Source: an uncultured Pelagibacteraceae bacterium (GTDB taxonomy: Bacteria; Pseudomonadota; Alphaproteobacteria; Pelagibacterales; Pelagibacteraceae). From it: a stretch of 58,997 nucleotides of DNA. Position 1 is the first letter of the stretch; each line of letters starts with the position of its first letter. This document shows, in pieces, positions 42,166 to 50,983 of the stretch. The notes below the pieces were generated by a model. It was not told the DNA's origin. It was given only the letters and a program-made list of their open reading frames with translations, and made no database searches. The DNA lies in NCBI GenBank assembly GCA_902612575.1, contig CACMDZ010000005.1, positions 1 through 58,997 on the forward strand, in the 5' to 3' direction. The position numbers were made by a program, and so were the translations under genes.

Positions 42166-42635
42166 TAATAATAAACTCCTTTTTTAAAGGCACTCTTATC
42201 TACTTTTGGTAACTCTTTATTTGTATTTAACCCCTCTGGCTCTGAATAAAGAATTTGAGAATTAATTTCTCCTTGATTTGGTTTGTCACCTTCTGCTAAT
42301 TTTGGAATAAACTTACCCCAAGGTTTAGTTGTTATTGGTGATACAAAATTCTTTTCTGTTCCATTTCTAAATTTAATTCTCCAAGAAATAGTTCCTTTTT
42401 CCTCTTCTCTTCTCACTCTAACGCTATGTCCCATTGGAGCAAAATCAGCATAACCTCTAACATCGATAGCATGGTTAGGGCATGCTTTTACACATGAATA
42501 ACATTCCCAACAAAAGTTTGGTTCAATATTTTTTGCTCTTCTTATCGTTTCATCGATATGCATTATATCTGATGGACAAATATCTACACAATGACCACAG
42601 CCATCGCATCTAGTCATGTATACAAAAGTTGACAT
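42165..42635 (-). CDS. aprB: adenylylsulfate reductase beta subunit (iron-sulfur)
   Basis: The 156-residue ferredoxin-like subunit has two complete 4Fe-4S motifs: Cys10, 13, 16, 20 (RCDGCGHCVDICP) and Cys42, 45, 48, 52 (CWECYSCVKACP). The C-terminal tail wraps AprA in known structures. It passes electrons from AprA to a membrane partner, here AprM. It starts 34 bases after the aprM stop and overlaps aprA by one base. Confidence 0.96.
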   Translation of the reverse strand: MSTFVYMTRCDGCGHCVDICPSDIMHIDETIRRAKNIEPNFCWECYSCVKACPNHAIDVRGYADFAPMGHSVRVRREEEKGTISWRIKFRNGTEKNFVSPITTKPWGKFIPKLAEGDKPNQGEINSQILYSEPEGLNTNKELPKVDKSAFKKGVYY

Positions 42636-42669
42636 AATTTATATTTTCTCCTTTAAGTTCTCTATCATA

Positions 42670-43470
42670 TTAATAATGTTTTGGCTCTTCTCTTTTTATG
42701 CCTAGGCCAAATTGCTCAGGAGCATCAGCTTCTGGTGGAAGATTATCTCTAGACCCGTCAGCTTCTGCTAAATTTTTCTGTAGAGCAGCACCAGGTTTAT
42801 AAAACATATGTGCAAATTTAGACCAATATACGCCACCAAATAAAACTAAATTTGCAATTATAAATAATCCTAAAAATACAAAATCGTCCCATCTGCCTAC
42901 TAAGTTTAAAGATTGAAGATATGACCAAATTAATCCTAATAATGAGGATGCAATCAATGCAAGTACAAATAAGTCTGCTTGGATTATTCTGTACCATGGT
43001 TGAGCCTCGGAGTAGACATCAACTCTTAAAAAAAACCAAAACCAACCACCACCTAGAACTGTTAAAGCTGCACCAACATGCCAGATGATTGGCCAAAAGG
43101 CAGGTGTTACTGAATTTGGAGAAGTATAAAAAAATATCATCACAACTGATCCAACCCAAAATAGAATTGTGCCATACATTCCCATTACATGTGCCAATCT
43201 TCTTTTACCTGCTCCTAACTCAGAAGTAGTTGCTATATCGCTTGCAATAGTTTTTGATATTACTGATATTCTTTCAGAAGTTGTTAATTCTTTTTTAGCT
43301 GACAATTTTGCTTTTTTTGCATTTTGAAAAAAGTATTTAACATTTTTTTTATGGATAATATCCATAACAGTCCCCACTAATATCAAAATACCCATAAGTA
43401 TAACGAACGATTGCATTAATATAGCCGGCACGCTCTGTGATAAAATAAAAAATGGGTTTGTTGAAATCAT
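42670..43470 (-). CDS. aprM: adenylylsulfate reductase membrane anchor AprM
   Basis: The 266-residue protein has about five membrane segments (12-34, 105-125, 132-152, 165-187, 200-220). Two helices contain histidines (RLAHVMGMYGTILFW and WPIIWHVGAALTVLG), suited to haem or quinone contact. Its place ahead of aprBA matches AprM, the putative electron link to the quinone pool in bacteria lacking QmoABC. It is first in the operon, after an AAGGAA ribosome-binding site and a 96-base upstream gap in which a TATACT box (complement of 43502-43507) may be the promoter -10. Confidence 0.88.
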   Translation of the reverse strand: MISTNPFFILSQSVPAILMQSFVILMGILILVGTVMDIIHKKNVKYFFQNAKKAKLSAKKELTTSERISVISKTIASDIATTSELGAGKRRLAHVMGMYGTILFWVGSVVMIFFYTSPNSVTPAFWPIIWHVGAALTVLGGGWFWFFLRVDVYSEAQPWYRIIQADLFVLALIASSLLGLIWSYLQSLNLVGRWDDFVFLGLFIIANLVLFGGVYWSKFAHMFYKPGAALQKNLAEADGSRDNLPPEADAPEQFGLGIKREEPKHY

Positions 43471-43566
43471 TATGATGTTCCTTCCGCAAATGGATTCTTA
43501 GTATACTTATTAAAATAGATCAACTACGATAAAGTGACATTTTAGCACTGGTATATTGTTAAAAAT

Positions 43567-43965
43567 TTATTTTTTTCGTTGATAATGCTGTTTTGAAGGT
43601 ATAACTCCCCTAACACCTCCTTGTGGGTTATCCACATCATTTTCTCTTCTAGGAATTAAATGTATATGACAATGCATTATAGATTGCCCTGCTATTTTAC
43701 CTGAATTTGCACCAATATTAAAACCATCTACAGTAGGATCAAGCTCCTGAATTTTATTTCTCATTTTCTTTATTAGCTTATTACAAGATACAACTTCTTC
43801 CTCTGACATATCAAAATAGTTTTCAACATGTCTCTTTGGAATTATTAGCGCATGATATTTTGAAACTGGATAAGAATCAAAAGTAGAAAAGGCTAAATTA
43901 TTTTCAAATATGTAATCACTTGATGGAATATTACAAAAAAGACATGGATTATTTGGATCTTTCAT
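43567..43965 (-). CDS. HIT family nucleotide hydrolase
   Basis: The 132-residue protein has the histidine triad His98-Cys-His100-Ile-His102 in MHCHIHLIPRR, and a zinc-type cysteine pair near the start (CLFCNIP, Cys8 and Cys11). It should hydrolyse adenosine phosphoramidates or dinucleotides in the cytoplasm. It starts on the stop codon of the aminotransferase-like gene (TAATG), last in a six-gene operon. Confidence 0.92.
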   Translation of the reverse strand: MKDPNNPCLFCNIPSSDYIFENNLAFSTFDSYPVSKYHALIIPKRHVENYFDMSEEEVVSCNKLIKKMRNKIQELDPTVDGFNIGANSGKIAGQSIMHCHIHLIPRRENDVDNPQGGVRGVIPSKQHYQRKK

Positions 43966-44735
43966 TAGTTATATTTATATATATTTTTGCTGGACTCACT
44001 TTTAAAGGTTTGAAAAATTTTATTAAACGTTTCTTTGCTTTTTCTTCTCCAATTATAACCATCAATAAAATTTACAGATACAACACCTTTTCCTGATCCA
44101 ACTAATATAATTTCTTCGAACTGCTCAATATCCTTTAGGTAAATATCCTTTTTGATAATGCGAAATTTTTTTTCATAAAATTTAATATTCGTTCCTTTAT
44201 AATAATTTGATTTTGGCGAATAAATCTTTTTTTTATAAACAAACAAAAGATTTGAAGTTCCAGTTTCAAAAATTTTATTATTTACGCATAGAGCGATATC
44301 CTGTTTTGATGTATTCATTTTTGACAAAAATTCTAATATCTTTTTATATTTCAGATTTTTATACTTAGGTTTTACTCTTGCATAATTTACTAATTTTAAA
44401 CTAAATTTACTTTTTGGTATTACTCTCTCCCTAATAGAAACAGATATAATTTTTTTATTCAAAGCAACTCTGAGTAAATGATTGTAAGAAATTTTTCTAT
44501 TAACATTTTTTTTAATTAAATTTAAAATAATGTTTTTAATATTATTCTCGCTTATTTTATAAGCTTTTAAAGATTTGATTAAATTTTGAATATGTGATTT
44601 AAAAAAAAGAATTTTAGGTGGCCTGTTGTATATCCACATTGTAGTAAAGACACCATTTTTATTCCAAAGATCATTAAATTTAATCTCTTTAAGTGTATTA
44701 CGCTGATAGGATTTTTTTAATAAGTAGTTTACCAT
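43965..44735 (-). CDS. pabC: aminotransferase class IV, probable aminodeoxychorismate lyase
   Basis: The 256-residue fold-type IV PLP protein has NDLWNKNGVFTTMWIYNRP at about 22-40, a lysine-rich LKYKKILEFLSK segment that should hold the PLP lysine, and IFETGTSNLLFVYKKKIYSP, equivalent to the phosphate-binding E-x-T-S-N motif. Position next to pabA and pabB supports PabC, which splits aminodeoxychorismate to 4-aminobenzoate and pyruvate for folate. It overlaps pabA by 38 bases. Very Lys/Asn-rich and diverged, so a branched-chain aminotransferase relative is the alternative. Confidence 0.78.
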   Translation of the reverse strand: MVNYLLKKSYQRNTLKEIKFNDLWNKNGVFTTMWIYNRPPKILFFKSHIQNLIKSLKAYKISENNIKNIILNLIKKNVNRKISYNHLLRVALNKKIISVSIRERVIPKSKFSLKLVNYARVKPKYKNLKYKKILEFLSKMNTSKQDIALCVNNKIFETGTSNLLFVYKKKIYSPKSNYYKGTNIKFYEKKFRIIKKDIYLKDIEQFEEIILVGSGKGVVSVNFIDGYNWRRKSKETFNKIFQTFKSESSKNIYKYN

Positions 44736-45255
44736 TTTTTGTTAAAAAAGATTCTGGGTGAAATTGAAATCCATATACATCATCTTTAATGTTTTCAAAA
44801 CCCATTGCAATACCAGTGTTTGAACATCTGATTGTTATTTCAAAATTTTTAGCTGAAAATGGCTCTTCTAGTTTTAGTGAGTGGTATCTGCCAACTTTAA
44901 ATTTTGAATTTTTTTGAAAGATTGACTTGTTACTTATTACTTTTACTTCTGACTGATATCCGTGGAAAATATTTTTTTGTTGAATAATTTTTGCTTTTTC
45001 AGAAAATAAAATTTGTTGATATCCTAGGCATATTCCTATTATTTTTTTTCTTCCCTTGAATTTTTTATAGAGCCTTGATGTATTTGGATAATCTTTAGGA
45101 GATCCTGGTCCTGGTGATAGTACTATTGTTTTAGATTTTTCAAGTAAGTTATTGTTTAATTCAAAATAATTTGTGCAGATAACTTCATCAAATTGAGAAA
45201 ATTGATGAACAACGTTCCAAGTAAAAGAGTCTTGATGATCTATTATATATATCAT
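44698..45255 (-). CDS. pabA: glutamine amidotransferase component (PabA/TrpG)
   Basis: The 185-residue class I amidotransferase has the SPGPGSPKD oxyanion motif (47-55), nucleophile Cys76 (GICLGYQQ) and His166/Glu168 (FQFHPES). It releases ammonia from glutamine for the chorismate enzyme encoded upstream, whose stop overlaps its start by four bases. Grouping with a pabC-like gene favours folate over tryptophan synthesis. Confidence 0.88.
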   Translation of the reverse strand: MIYIIDHQDSFTWNVVHQFSQFDEVICTNYFELNNNLLEKSKTIVLSPGPGSPKDYPNTSRLYKKFKGRKKIIGICLGYQQILFSEKAKIIQQKNIFHGYQSEVKVISNKSIFQKNSKFKVGRYHSLKLEEPFSAKNFEITIRCSNTGIAMGFENIKDDVYGFQFHPESFLTKNGKLLIKKILSA

Positions 45256-46466
45256 TTGAATAATTCTAATAGTGATTTTGCTTTTATAAAATTCTCATTA
45301 AATTCTTTTTTTGCCGCACTGTCTAAAACTACACCTGAAGCAGCGGAAATCTCTGATTGTTTTTTAAAGTTTAGAATAGATCTTATTATTATATTAAACC
45401 TCATATCTTCATTGAATTTGATAAAACCAAAACTTCCAGTAAAAATATTTCTGTCTTCTTTTTCCTGAGAGTTTAATAACTGTAATGTCTTAATTTTTGG
45501 ACATCCAATAACAGATCCACCAGGCATCATAGCAGTTATTATTTGTTTTACAGAAATATTTTTTTTTATCCTTCCTTCAATACTTGTTACATAATGATAA
45601 AGATGTTTATATTCTTCAACATACTTTTCCTTTTTAATCTCTACGGTTCCAGGTTTGCAAATTCTTGATAAATCATTTCTTTCAAGATCAACTATCATAT
45701 TATGCTCTTTAGTTTCCTTATTATTATTTCTAAAATATTTAAGAGCCTTAAATTTATTATAAAATCTATTCTTTTTTAGCGTTCCAGCTATTGGTTTGGT
45801 AATAATAGTGTTACCTTTTCTGTCAATCAATGTTTCTGGTGAACAACTAACTATTGAATAATCTTTATCTCTAATCATAAATGACTCTGGAGATGAATTA
45901 ATTTTCATTAGTTTCCAAAAGAAATTAACAGGGTTTATCTCAGATTTATTTTTATATTTAGTGCATATTTTAATTTGATAAGTTTGTCCTTCACGTATTT
46001 TCTTTGAAAAAATATCAAATATTTTTTTATACTTTTTATAGCTAATATTTAATTTAAAGGGGCTCAAAATATTAGTTTTTTGGAACTGATAACTAAAATT
46101 ATGATTTTTTTTTGTTGAATATATTTTAATTTTATCTCTAATTTTTATAATTGTTTCTGGTTTATAAAACACACCTTTATAAAATTTTATATTTTTTTGA
46201 TTTTTGATTTTTATTTTTAGCAAGTTACAAAGTATTTCATAACCAAAAAATCCAATAAAAATATCTGTTTCTTTTCTATATTTTTTTGTTGAAAATGAAT
46301 TTAAGAAATTTTCTATATTTCTGTTGTTTATTATTATTTTTTTAGAAAAATCAGTAAATAAATCGTAGCCACCATCAACTTTATATATTATCAACGGCTT
46401 ATTAGACTGATAAAGATTTTCTAAAAATGGACTAAATTTAAGTTTATGCTGTTTGAACTCTTTCAA
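45252..46466 (-). CDS. pabB: chorismate-binding enzyme, probable aminodeoxychorismate synthase component I
   Basis: The 404-residue protein has the MST-family core: QTYQIKICTKYK (161-172), SCSPETLI (207-214), PIAGT (225-229), EHNMIVDLERNDLSRIC (254-270) and MPGGSVIGCPKIKTLQLL. It adds ammonia to chorismate. Notably residue 227 is Ala, as in anthranilate synthase, where E. coli PabB has the Lys of PIKGT. The N-terminal 120 residues are poorly conserved. It overlaps the MFS gene by 23 bases and pabA by four. Confidence 0.82.
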   Translation of the reverse strand: MKEFKQHKLKFSPFLENLYQSNKPLIIYKVDGGYDLFTDFSKKIIINNRNIENFLNSFSTKKYRKETDIFIGFFGYEILCNLLKIKIKNQKNIKFYKGVFYKPETIIKIRDKIKIYSTKKNHNFSYQFQKTNILSPFKLNISYKKYKKIFDIFSKKIREGQTYQIKICTKYKNKSEINPVNFFWKLMKINSSPESFMIRDKDYSIVSCSPETLIDRKGNTIITKPIAGTLKKNRFYNKFKALKYFRNNNKETKEHNMIVDLERNDLSRICKPGTVEIKKEKYVEEYKHLYHYVTSIEGRIKKNISVKQIITAMMPGGSVIGCPKIKTLQLLNSQEKEDRNIFTGSFGFIKFNEDMRFNIIIRSILNFKKQSEISAASGVVLDSAAKKEFNENFIKAKSLLELFK

Positions 46467-47664
46467 TTGATTTCTCTTTAATTGGTAAGTGTATCAAACC
46501 TGCAAAGATTGATAATGCGATAGAAACGTACCATGCATAATCAAAATTTCCATGCATTTCATAAAAAACTCCTCCTAAATATGCCCCAAGAAAAGACCCA
46601 ATCTGGTGACTTACAAAAACTATTCCATAAAGAAGACCAATGTGTTTAGTTCCAAATATATGACCTACTAAACCATTTGTTGGTGGCACAGTTGAAAGCC
46701 ATAAAAGTCCAAAAGTAACTCCAAATACTACTGAGTTAAATACACTTGGTGGTAAATATAAAAAATATATTAGCGAAACACCTCTTAACAAATATATTGC
46801 ACTTAGTACTTTCTTTTTACTAAACTTAGTTGCAAGATAACCGCTCCCCATAGTTCCTATCATATTGAAAACACCTACTAATGCTAAGATCATAGCCGCT
46901 GTCCAGTCTGGCATACCTCTATCCATCATGTATGTTGGTATATGTGTGGCAACTAAAGCTATATGCCAACCGCAAACAAAAAATCCTAAGGTTAAAAATA
47001 TAAAACTTTTATTATTAAATGCTTCTATTAAGGCTTCCTTGGCAGTTTGGTTATTATTATCGTTATTTCCAACTGGAATTTTAGGTGTGCTTATGAATAA
47101 AGCTGTTATTAGACCTATTCCTAAAAGGAAACAAAAATATAAAATCGTTATTTCCCATCCAATTTCAATTAGTGAATATCTTACAAGTAAAGGTGAAACA
47201 AAAAAACCAAATGATCCTGCACAAGTTACAATGCCAGTAGCAATTGTTCTATTAGATGATGGAAAATGCTTTGCAACTACCGAAACTGGAATACTTATAG
47301 CAGTACCGCCTAATCCAATTCCAATAAGAAGTCCTATGGTCAAAGTAAAAAGATAACCTGTATTTAGCCCTGAATAAAACAGGAATAGTCCTGCTAAATA
47401 AAATATAAAACCTACGAATATTGCGGTTGCACCTCCGTACCTATCAGTTATGAAACCAAATATTGGACTAAAAACTCCCCACATCAACAATTGTAATCCA
47501 ATAACAAAACCAAAATGAGAAATTGAAATATTTAGATCAGCATTAAAATCAAAAAAAAACAATCCAAATGTCTGTCTTATACCAAGAGACACAATAACAA
47601 CTAATGAAGCTGCTATTAATGTAATTAATGCTTTTTTTGTAGTAAAAAATTTTTTAGGACTCAT
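46444..47664 (-). CDS. major facilitator superfamily transporter
   Basis: The 406-residue protein has 12 predicted membrane segments. The loop 2-3 motif appears as GFITDRYGGATAIFVG (about 75-90), and GSGYLATKFSKKKVL marks the equivalent in the second half. The pattern resembles the oxalate/formate-antiporter and monocarboxylate-type branches. The substrate is unknown. It sits between metC-like and pab genes with four-base and 23-base overlaps, so it may move a methionine- or folate-related compound, though compact genomes also group unrelated genes. Confidence 0.87.
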   Translation of the reverse strand: MSPKKFFTTKKALITLIAASLVVIVSLGIRQTFGLFFFDFNADLNISISHFGFVIGLQLLMWGVFSPIFGFITDRYGGATAIFVGFIFYLAGLFLFYSGLNTGYLFTLTIGLLIGIGLGGTAISIPVSVVAKHFPSSNRTIATGIVTCAGSFGFFVSPLLVRYSLIEIGWEITILYFCFLLGIGLITALFISTPKIPVGNNDNNNQTAKEALIEAFNNKSFIFLTLGFFVCGWHIALVATHIPTYMMDRGMPDWTAAMILALVGVFNMIGTMGSGYLATKFSKKKVLSAIYLLRGVSLIYFLYLPPSVFNSVVFGVTFGLLWLSTVPPTNGLVGHIFGTKHIGLLYGIVFVSHQIGSFLGAYLGGVFYEMHGNFDYAWYVSIALSIFAGLIHLPIKEKSIERVQTA

Positions 47665-48836
47665 TTAATGAATTTAAGCGATTTTCGCAAATCTTCAATT
47701 AAATCTTTTGGATCCTCAAGACCTATGTGCAATCTAACAATTTTTTCATCTTCTTTTACATCTGAATAAATTCTATTTCCTCTTTCAGCTTTACTTTGAT
47801 GAAGTGCTAAACTTTCAAAACCTCCCCAACTATATCCGTAACCAAATAATTTGAGAGAATTAACAAACTTAATAACAGATTTTCTATCCTTAGTTTTTAT
47901 TTTTAGACCCATTAAACCTGATGCTCCTGAGTAATATTTTTTCCATAACTTATAATTAAGAGATCCTTTTTTATAAGGATATAGAAGCTTAACTTTTTTA
48001 TTTTTTGATAAAAATTCTGCAACCCTTGTGGCATTTTCTTGATGTTTGTCTAATCTAACATCTAATGTTCTTAATCCTCGAGTTATCAAGTAAGCATCAT
48101 CAGGACCTAATCTTAAGCCAATAATTTTTTGTGCTTTCTCTACATGTTTAAAGACTTTTCTATTAACTGCTAAGCTTCCACCCATTACATCCGAGTGTCC
48201 TGAGTAATATTTGGTTGCGGAAACTATTGACATATCAAATCCTAGTTTCATCGGTTTAAAAAAATATGGTGTTGCCCAAGTATTATCAATTGCAGTAAAT
48301 ACTTTCCTTTTTTTAGCAATAGATATTATTTTTGATAGATCTTGAAATTCAAACGAATTGCTACCAGGGTTTTCAACGAAAATTAGTTTTGTTTTTTTGT
48401 TAATTATTTTATTGAGAGATTTTAAATCATGAGGATTATAAAAAGTTGTCTTAATATTAAATTCTTTTAAAAAGTCTTGAGTCAAAACTCTTGTTGGATT
48501 GTACACAGGATCAGCAACAACAATCTCATCTCCAGGTCTTACTACACTGAAAATTGCTAAAAAAACTGAACCAAAACCAGTGGGTGTTAAAAAAACATGA
48601 TAAGACTCCTCAAGTTTATTAAGTATTTTTTGTAAGATATGTGTAGTTGATGTTCCTTGTCTTCCATAATCAAAATGACCACCCCTAGGATCTTTTTTAT
48701 ATTTAGACTGAGTCCGTCTTATATCATTCATTGATTTAAAAATAATTGTAGACGCACGTACGACTGGTGGATTAACTGAATGATTATGGAAATCTTTAGC
48801 TGTATGTTTTAAAAATGTCTTAAACGATTTGCTCAT
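47661..48836 (-). CDS. metC: trans-sulfuration PLP enzyme, cystathionine beta-lyase-like
   Basis: The 391-residue Cys/Met-metabolism PLP protein has FDYGRQGTSTTHILQK (55-70), the cofactor aspartate Asp184 (AIDNTWATPYFF) and PLP lysine Lys209 (SATKYYSGHSDVMGG). The pattern best matches bacterial MetC; gamma-synthase or lyase activity cannot be excluded. The ATG at 48836 is chosen because a longer frame from 48932 adds a non-homologous hydrophobic leader. It heads a six-gene minus-strand operon and diverges from the 27-residue basic protein gene with 75 bases between. I saw no SAM riboswitch in that gap. Confidence 0.87.
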   Translation of the reverse strand: MSKSFKTFLKHTAKDFHNHSVNPPVVRASTIIFKSMNDIRRTQSKYKKDPRGGHFDYGRQGTSTTHILQKILNKLEESYHVFLTPTGFGSVFLAIFSVVRPGDEIVVADPVYNPTRVLTQDFLKEFNIKTTFYNPHDLKSLNKIINKKTKLIFVENPGSNSFEFQDLSKIISIAKKRKVFTAIDNTWATPYFFKPMKLGFDMSIVSATKYYSGHSDVMGGSLAVNRKVFKHVEKAQKIIGLRLGPDDAYLITRGLRTLDVRLDKHQENATRVAEFLSKNKKVKLLYPYKKGSLNYKLWKKYYSGASGLMGLKIKTKDRKSVIKFVNSLKLFGYGYSWGGFESLALHQSKAERGNRIYSDVKEDEKIVRLHIGLEDPKDLIEDLRKSLKFIK

Positions 48837-48911
48837 AAAAAAATTGCTAAGTTGATTGGACAATGCTATATCCACCAAATAAGTCAATAAAATTGTAAAA
48901 TTAAGGAGATT

Positions 48912-48995
48912 ATGGGATATCCAAAAAAACACAGAGGTCGTAGAAAAATGGGCTCAAAAAAGAGAAGAGCTAGAAAAAAAAATAAGAAAAAGTAA
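48912..48995 (+). CDS. 27-residue extremely basic microprotein
   Basis: The frame encodes MGYPKKHRGRRKMGSKKRRA then RKKNKKK: 19 of 27 residues are Lys, Arg or His and there are no acidic residues. It is preceded by AAGGAG at 48903-48908, among the better ribosome-binding sites in the window. Size and charge recall small ribosomal proteins such as bTHX, and the R-R-K-M-x-S-K-K-x-R pattern loosely recalls the COX24/AURKAIP1-type ribosomal peptides, but I cannot show homology. The next gene begins 15 bases later. An RNA- or ribosome-binding role is inference. Confidence 0.65.
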   Translation: MGYPKKHRGRRKMGSKKRRARKKNKKK

Positions 48996-49010
48996 TTATA
49001 ACCTAGAATA

Positions 49011-49673
49011 ATGTTAAACAGGCTAAGACCAATATCGCTGGCTTGTTTTTTCCTGCCAGTTTTTACAGTTATCATCTCATACCTGATATCAATAAAGCTT
49101 AATTTAGTAGCTGCATGCATTCCAAATTTTGAGGGCTGTACCTCGATCTCTAGAGTTGGACGATATGAGCCTGTAAAATTCTTTTTTAAACCAATGATGT
49201 ATTTTTACGCTCTATCTATATTTTTTTTTTGGAATATTTTTTTGAAAGAAATTAAAATTATTAGAATTAAATCTAAAAACTTAATTTTTTTTACCTTTAT
49301 AACGGTTATTTTTTTGTGTTTATACATAACTTTTTTAGGTGAAAGTAAAGTTTATTCTTTTTTTAAAAGAATTGGCATTTATTTTTACATTCTGTCAATT
49401 GTAATACTTCAGTTTTCCTCAAATAAAATGTTAATTAAAAATAAAAAGAAACTTTCAAAATTTTTTAATTATAAAATAGTCAAGTTCAATTACTACTTAT
49501 CGAGTTTTCTCGTTATCTCTGGTTTAATTTTGCTTCCAATATTAATAATCAAAATTGATGCTTTTCCACAAATAAAAAATATAGTTTCCTGGAACTATTT
49601 TTTATTAATACAATTATTTTTTTTATTATTTTTTTTTTCTTTAAAAAAATCAACTTATCCAGCCTCCACCTAA
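49011..49673 (+). CDS. six-helix membrane protein (Frag1/DRAM-like)
   Basis: The 220-residue protein has about six hydrophobic segments. Between helices 1 and 2 is [20 protein letters not shown] (about 36-55), a C-x-x-x-x-x-G-C-x-S-I-S-x-x-G-R block seen in uncharacterised proteobacterial membrane proteins that resemble the FRAG1/DRAM/SFK1 group. The function is unknown. It lies 15 bases after the basic microprotein and overlaps the convergent mnmA by 24 bases. Confidence 0.65.
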   Translation: MLNRLRPISLACFFLPVFTVIISYLISIKLNLVAACIPNFEGCTSISRVGRYEPVKFFFKPMMYFYALSIFFFWNIFLKEIKIIRIKSKNLIFFTFITVIFLCLYITFLGESKVYSFFKRIGIYFYILSIVILQFSSNKMLIKNKKKLSKFFNYKIVKFNYYLSSFLVISGLILLPILIIKIDAFPQIKNIVSWNYFLLIQLFFLLFFFSLKKSTYPAST

Positions 49674-50765
49674 ACATCTCTCACCATATTCATCAGTTTT
49701 ATAAAAAACGCAGGCTTGTCCTGGAGAAATACCATATTCAGGTTTGTCTAATATTACACTAACGCTTTTGGCATTAGTTAAATTAACTTTTGCATCTAAA
49801 AGTTTGCCCGTTGATCTAACTTTAACTTTAATTTTATCAGAAAATATACTCTCATTTTCTAATAAATTAAGCTTCTGTAAATTAATTTTATTTTTTGCTA
49901 AGTATTTTTTTTCACCAACTACTATTTCGTTTCTATCTGGATCAATATTTATTACATATAATGGTTCTTTATTTGCAATCTTAATCCCTTTTCTTTGACC
50001 AATTGTAAAATTTATTATTCCATCGTGAACACCTAAAACTTTGCCATCTAAATCTTTGATATTTCCTTTCTTAAAAGAGTCGGGTTTAAATTTTTCAATA
50101 ACGGAAGCATAATCTCCATTAGGAACGAAGCATATATCTTGGCTATCAGGTTTATCAGCAACATTTAAATTTAAATTTTTCGCAATTTCTCTTGTTTTGT
50201 CTTTAAGCATTCCACCTAAAGGAAATCTTAAGAAATTTAATTGTTCTCTTGTAGTATTAAATAAAAAATAACTTTGGTCTCTGTTAGCATCTAAGGCTCT
50301 ATACATATTTGTTTGATTATTTTTCGTTAAACTTTTTACATAATGTCCTGTAATAAGTGCGTCGGCGTTTAAATCTTTTGAAAAATCAAATAAATCTTTA
50401 AATTTTACAGTTTGATTACATTGAACACATGGAATAGGTGTCTCACCTTTTAAATAACTTTCAACAAAGTTATCTATTACTCCTTGTTTAAACTTATCTT
50501 GATAATAAAGTATTTTGTGTTCTATATCTAATTTATGTGCGACTCTTTTTGCATCCATTATATCTTGTCCAGAACAGCATTGCTTAGACGCCGCTACTTC
50601 TTTACCGTCATCATATAATTTTAAAGTAATACCGATAACATTATATCCTTCTTTTTTCATAATGCCGGCTACAGTAGAAGAGTCGACGCCCCCAGACATA
50701 GCTACAACAACTGTTGTCTCGGATGGTTTTTTTAATAAACCTATTGAGTTAGTTTCTAATTTCAT
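49650..50765 (-). CDS. mnmA: tRNA-specific 2-thiouridylase
   Basis: The 371-residue enzyme thiolates U34 of tRNA-Lys, -Glu and -Gln. It has the PP-loop [14 protein letters not shown] (21-34), the first catalytic cysteine in [11 protein letters not shown], the second in [12 protein letters not shown], and the C-terminal GQACVFY beta-barrel end. It adenylates U34 and transfers sulfur received from a relay. Its start is 41 bases from the divergent DUF3553 gene. Confidence 0.96.
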   Translation of the reverse strand: MKLETNSIGLLKKPSETTVVVAMSGGVDSSTVAGIMKKEGYNVIGITLKLYDDGKEVAASKQCCSGQDIMDAKRVAHKLDIEHKILYYQDKFKQGVIDNFVESYLKGETPIPCVQCNQTVKFKDLFDFSKDLNADALITGHYVKSLTKNNQTNMYRALDANRDQSYFLFNTTREQLNFLRFPLGGMLKDKTREIAKNLNLNVADKPDSQDICFVPNGDYASVIEKFKPDSFKKGNIKDLDGKVLGVHDGIINFTIGQRKGIKIANKEPLYVINIDPDRNEIVVGEKKYLAKNKINLQKLNLLENESIFSDKIKVKVRSTGKLLDAKVNLTNAKSVSVILDKPEYGISPGQACVFYKTDEYGERCLGGGWIS

Positions 50766-50806
50766 TTGATGGTATTTATACTTATTTCTATTATAAGTTA
50801 AATTAA

Positions 50807-50983
50807 ATGATTTTAGATTTTGAGCCAGGTGACAAAGTTATTAACCCTGCCAACAAAAGTTGGGGTATTGGTCAAGTTCAGTCGATAATTAAAGACAAAG
50901 TAACTGTAAACTTTGAAAATGTCGGTAAAAAAGTGATAAATGCAAATAATATTGAACTAGAGAGAATTGAAAGTAATGGATGA
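50807..50983 (+). CDS. DUF3553 family small protein
   Basis: A 58-residue acidic-basic beta-rich protein starting [19 protein letters not shown] and continuing [20 protein letters not shown], then K-K-V-I. The W-G-x-G-Q-V-Q-S and V-T-V-N-F-E-x-x-G-K-K motifs match DUF3553, which resembles CarD/Tudor-like small barrels. Function is unknown. It overlaps the start of cysQ by eight bases, indicating cotranslation. Confidence 0.82.
   Translation: MILDFEPGDKVINPANKSWGIGQVQSIIKDKVTVNFENVGKKVINANNIELERIESNG

Noticed and set aside
46865..47356. 163-codon plus-strand open frame opposite the MFS transporter
   Set aside because: Antisense shadow of a clear 12-helix transporter gene; no ribosome-binding site and no recognisable domain.
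48837..48911. SAM-II or SAM-V riboswitch upstream of the metC-like gene
   Set aside because: These are common before methionine genes in this group, but I could not match their conserved pseudoknot sequences in the 75-base gap.
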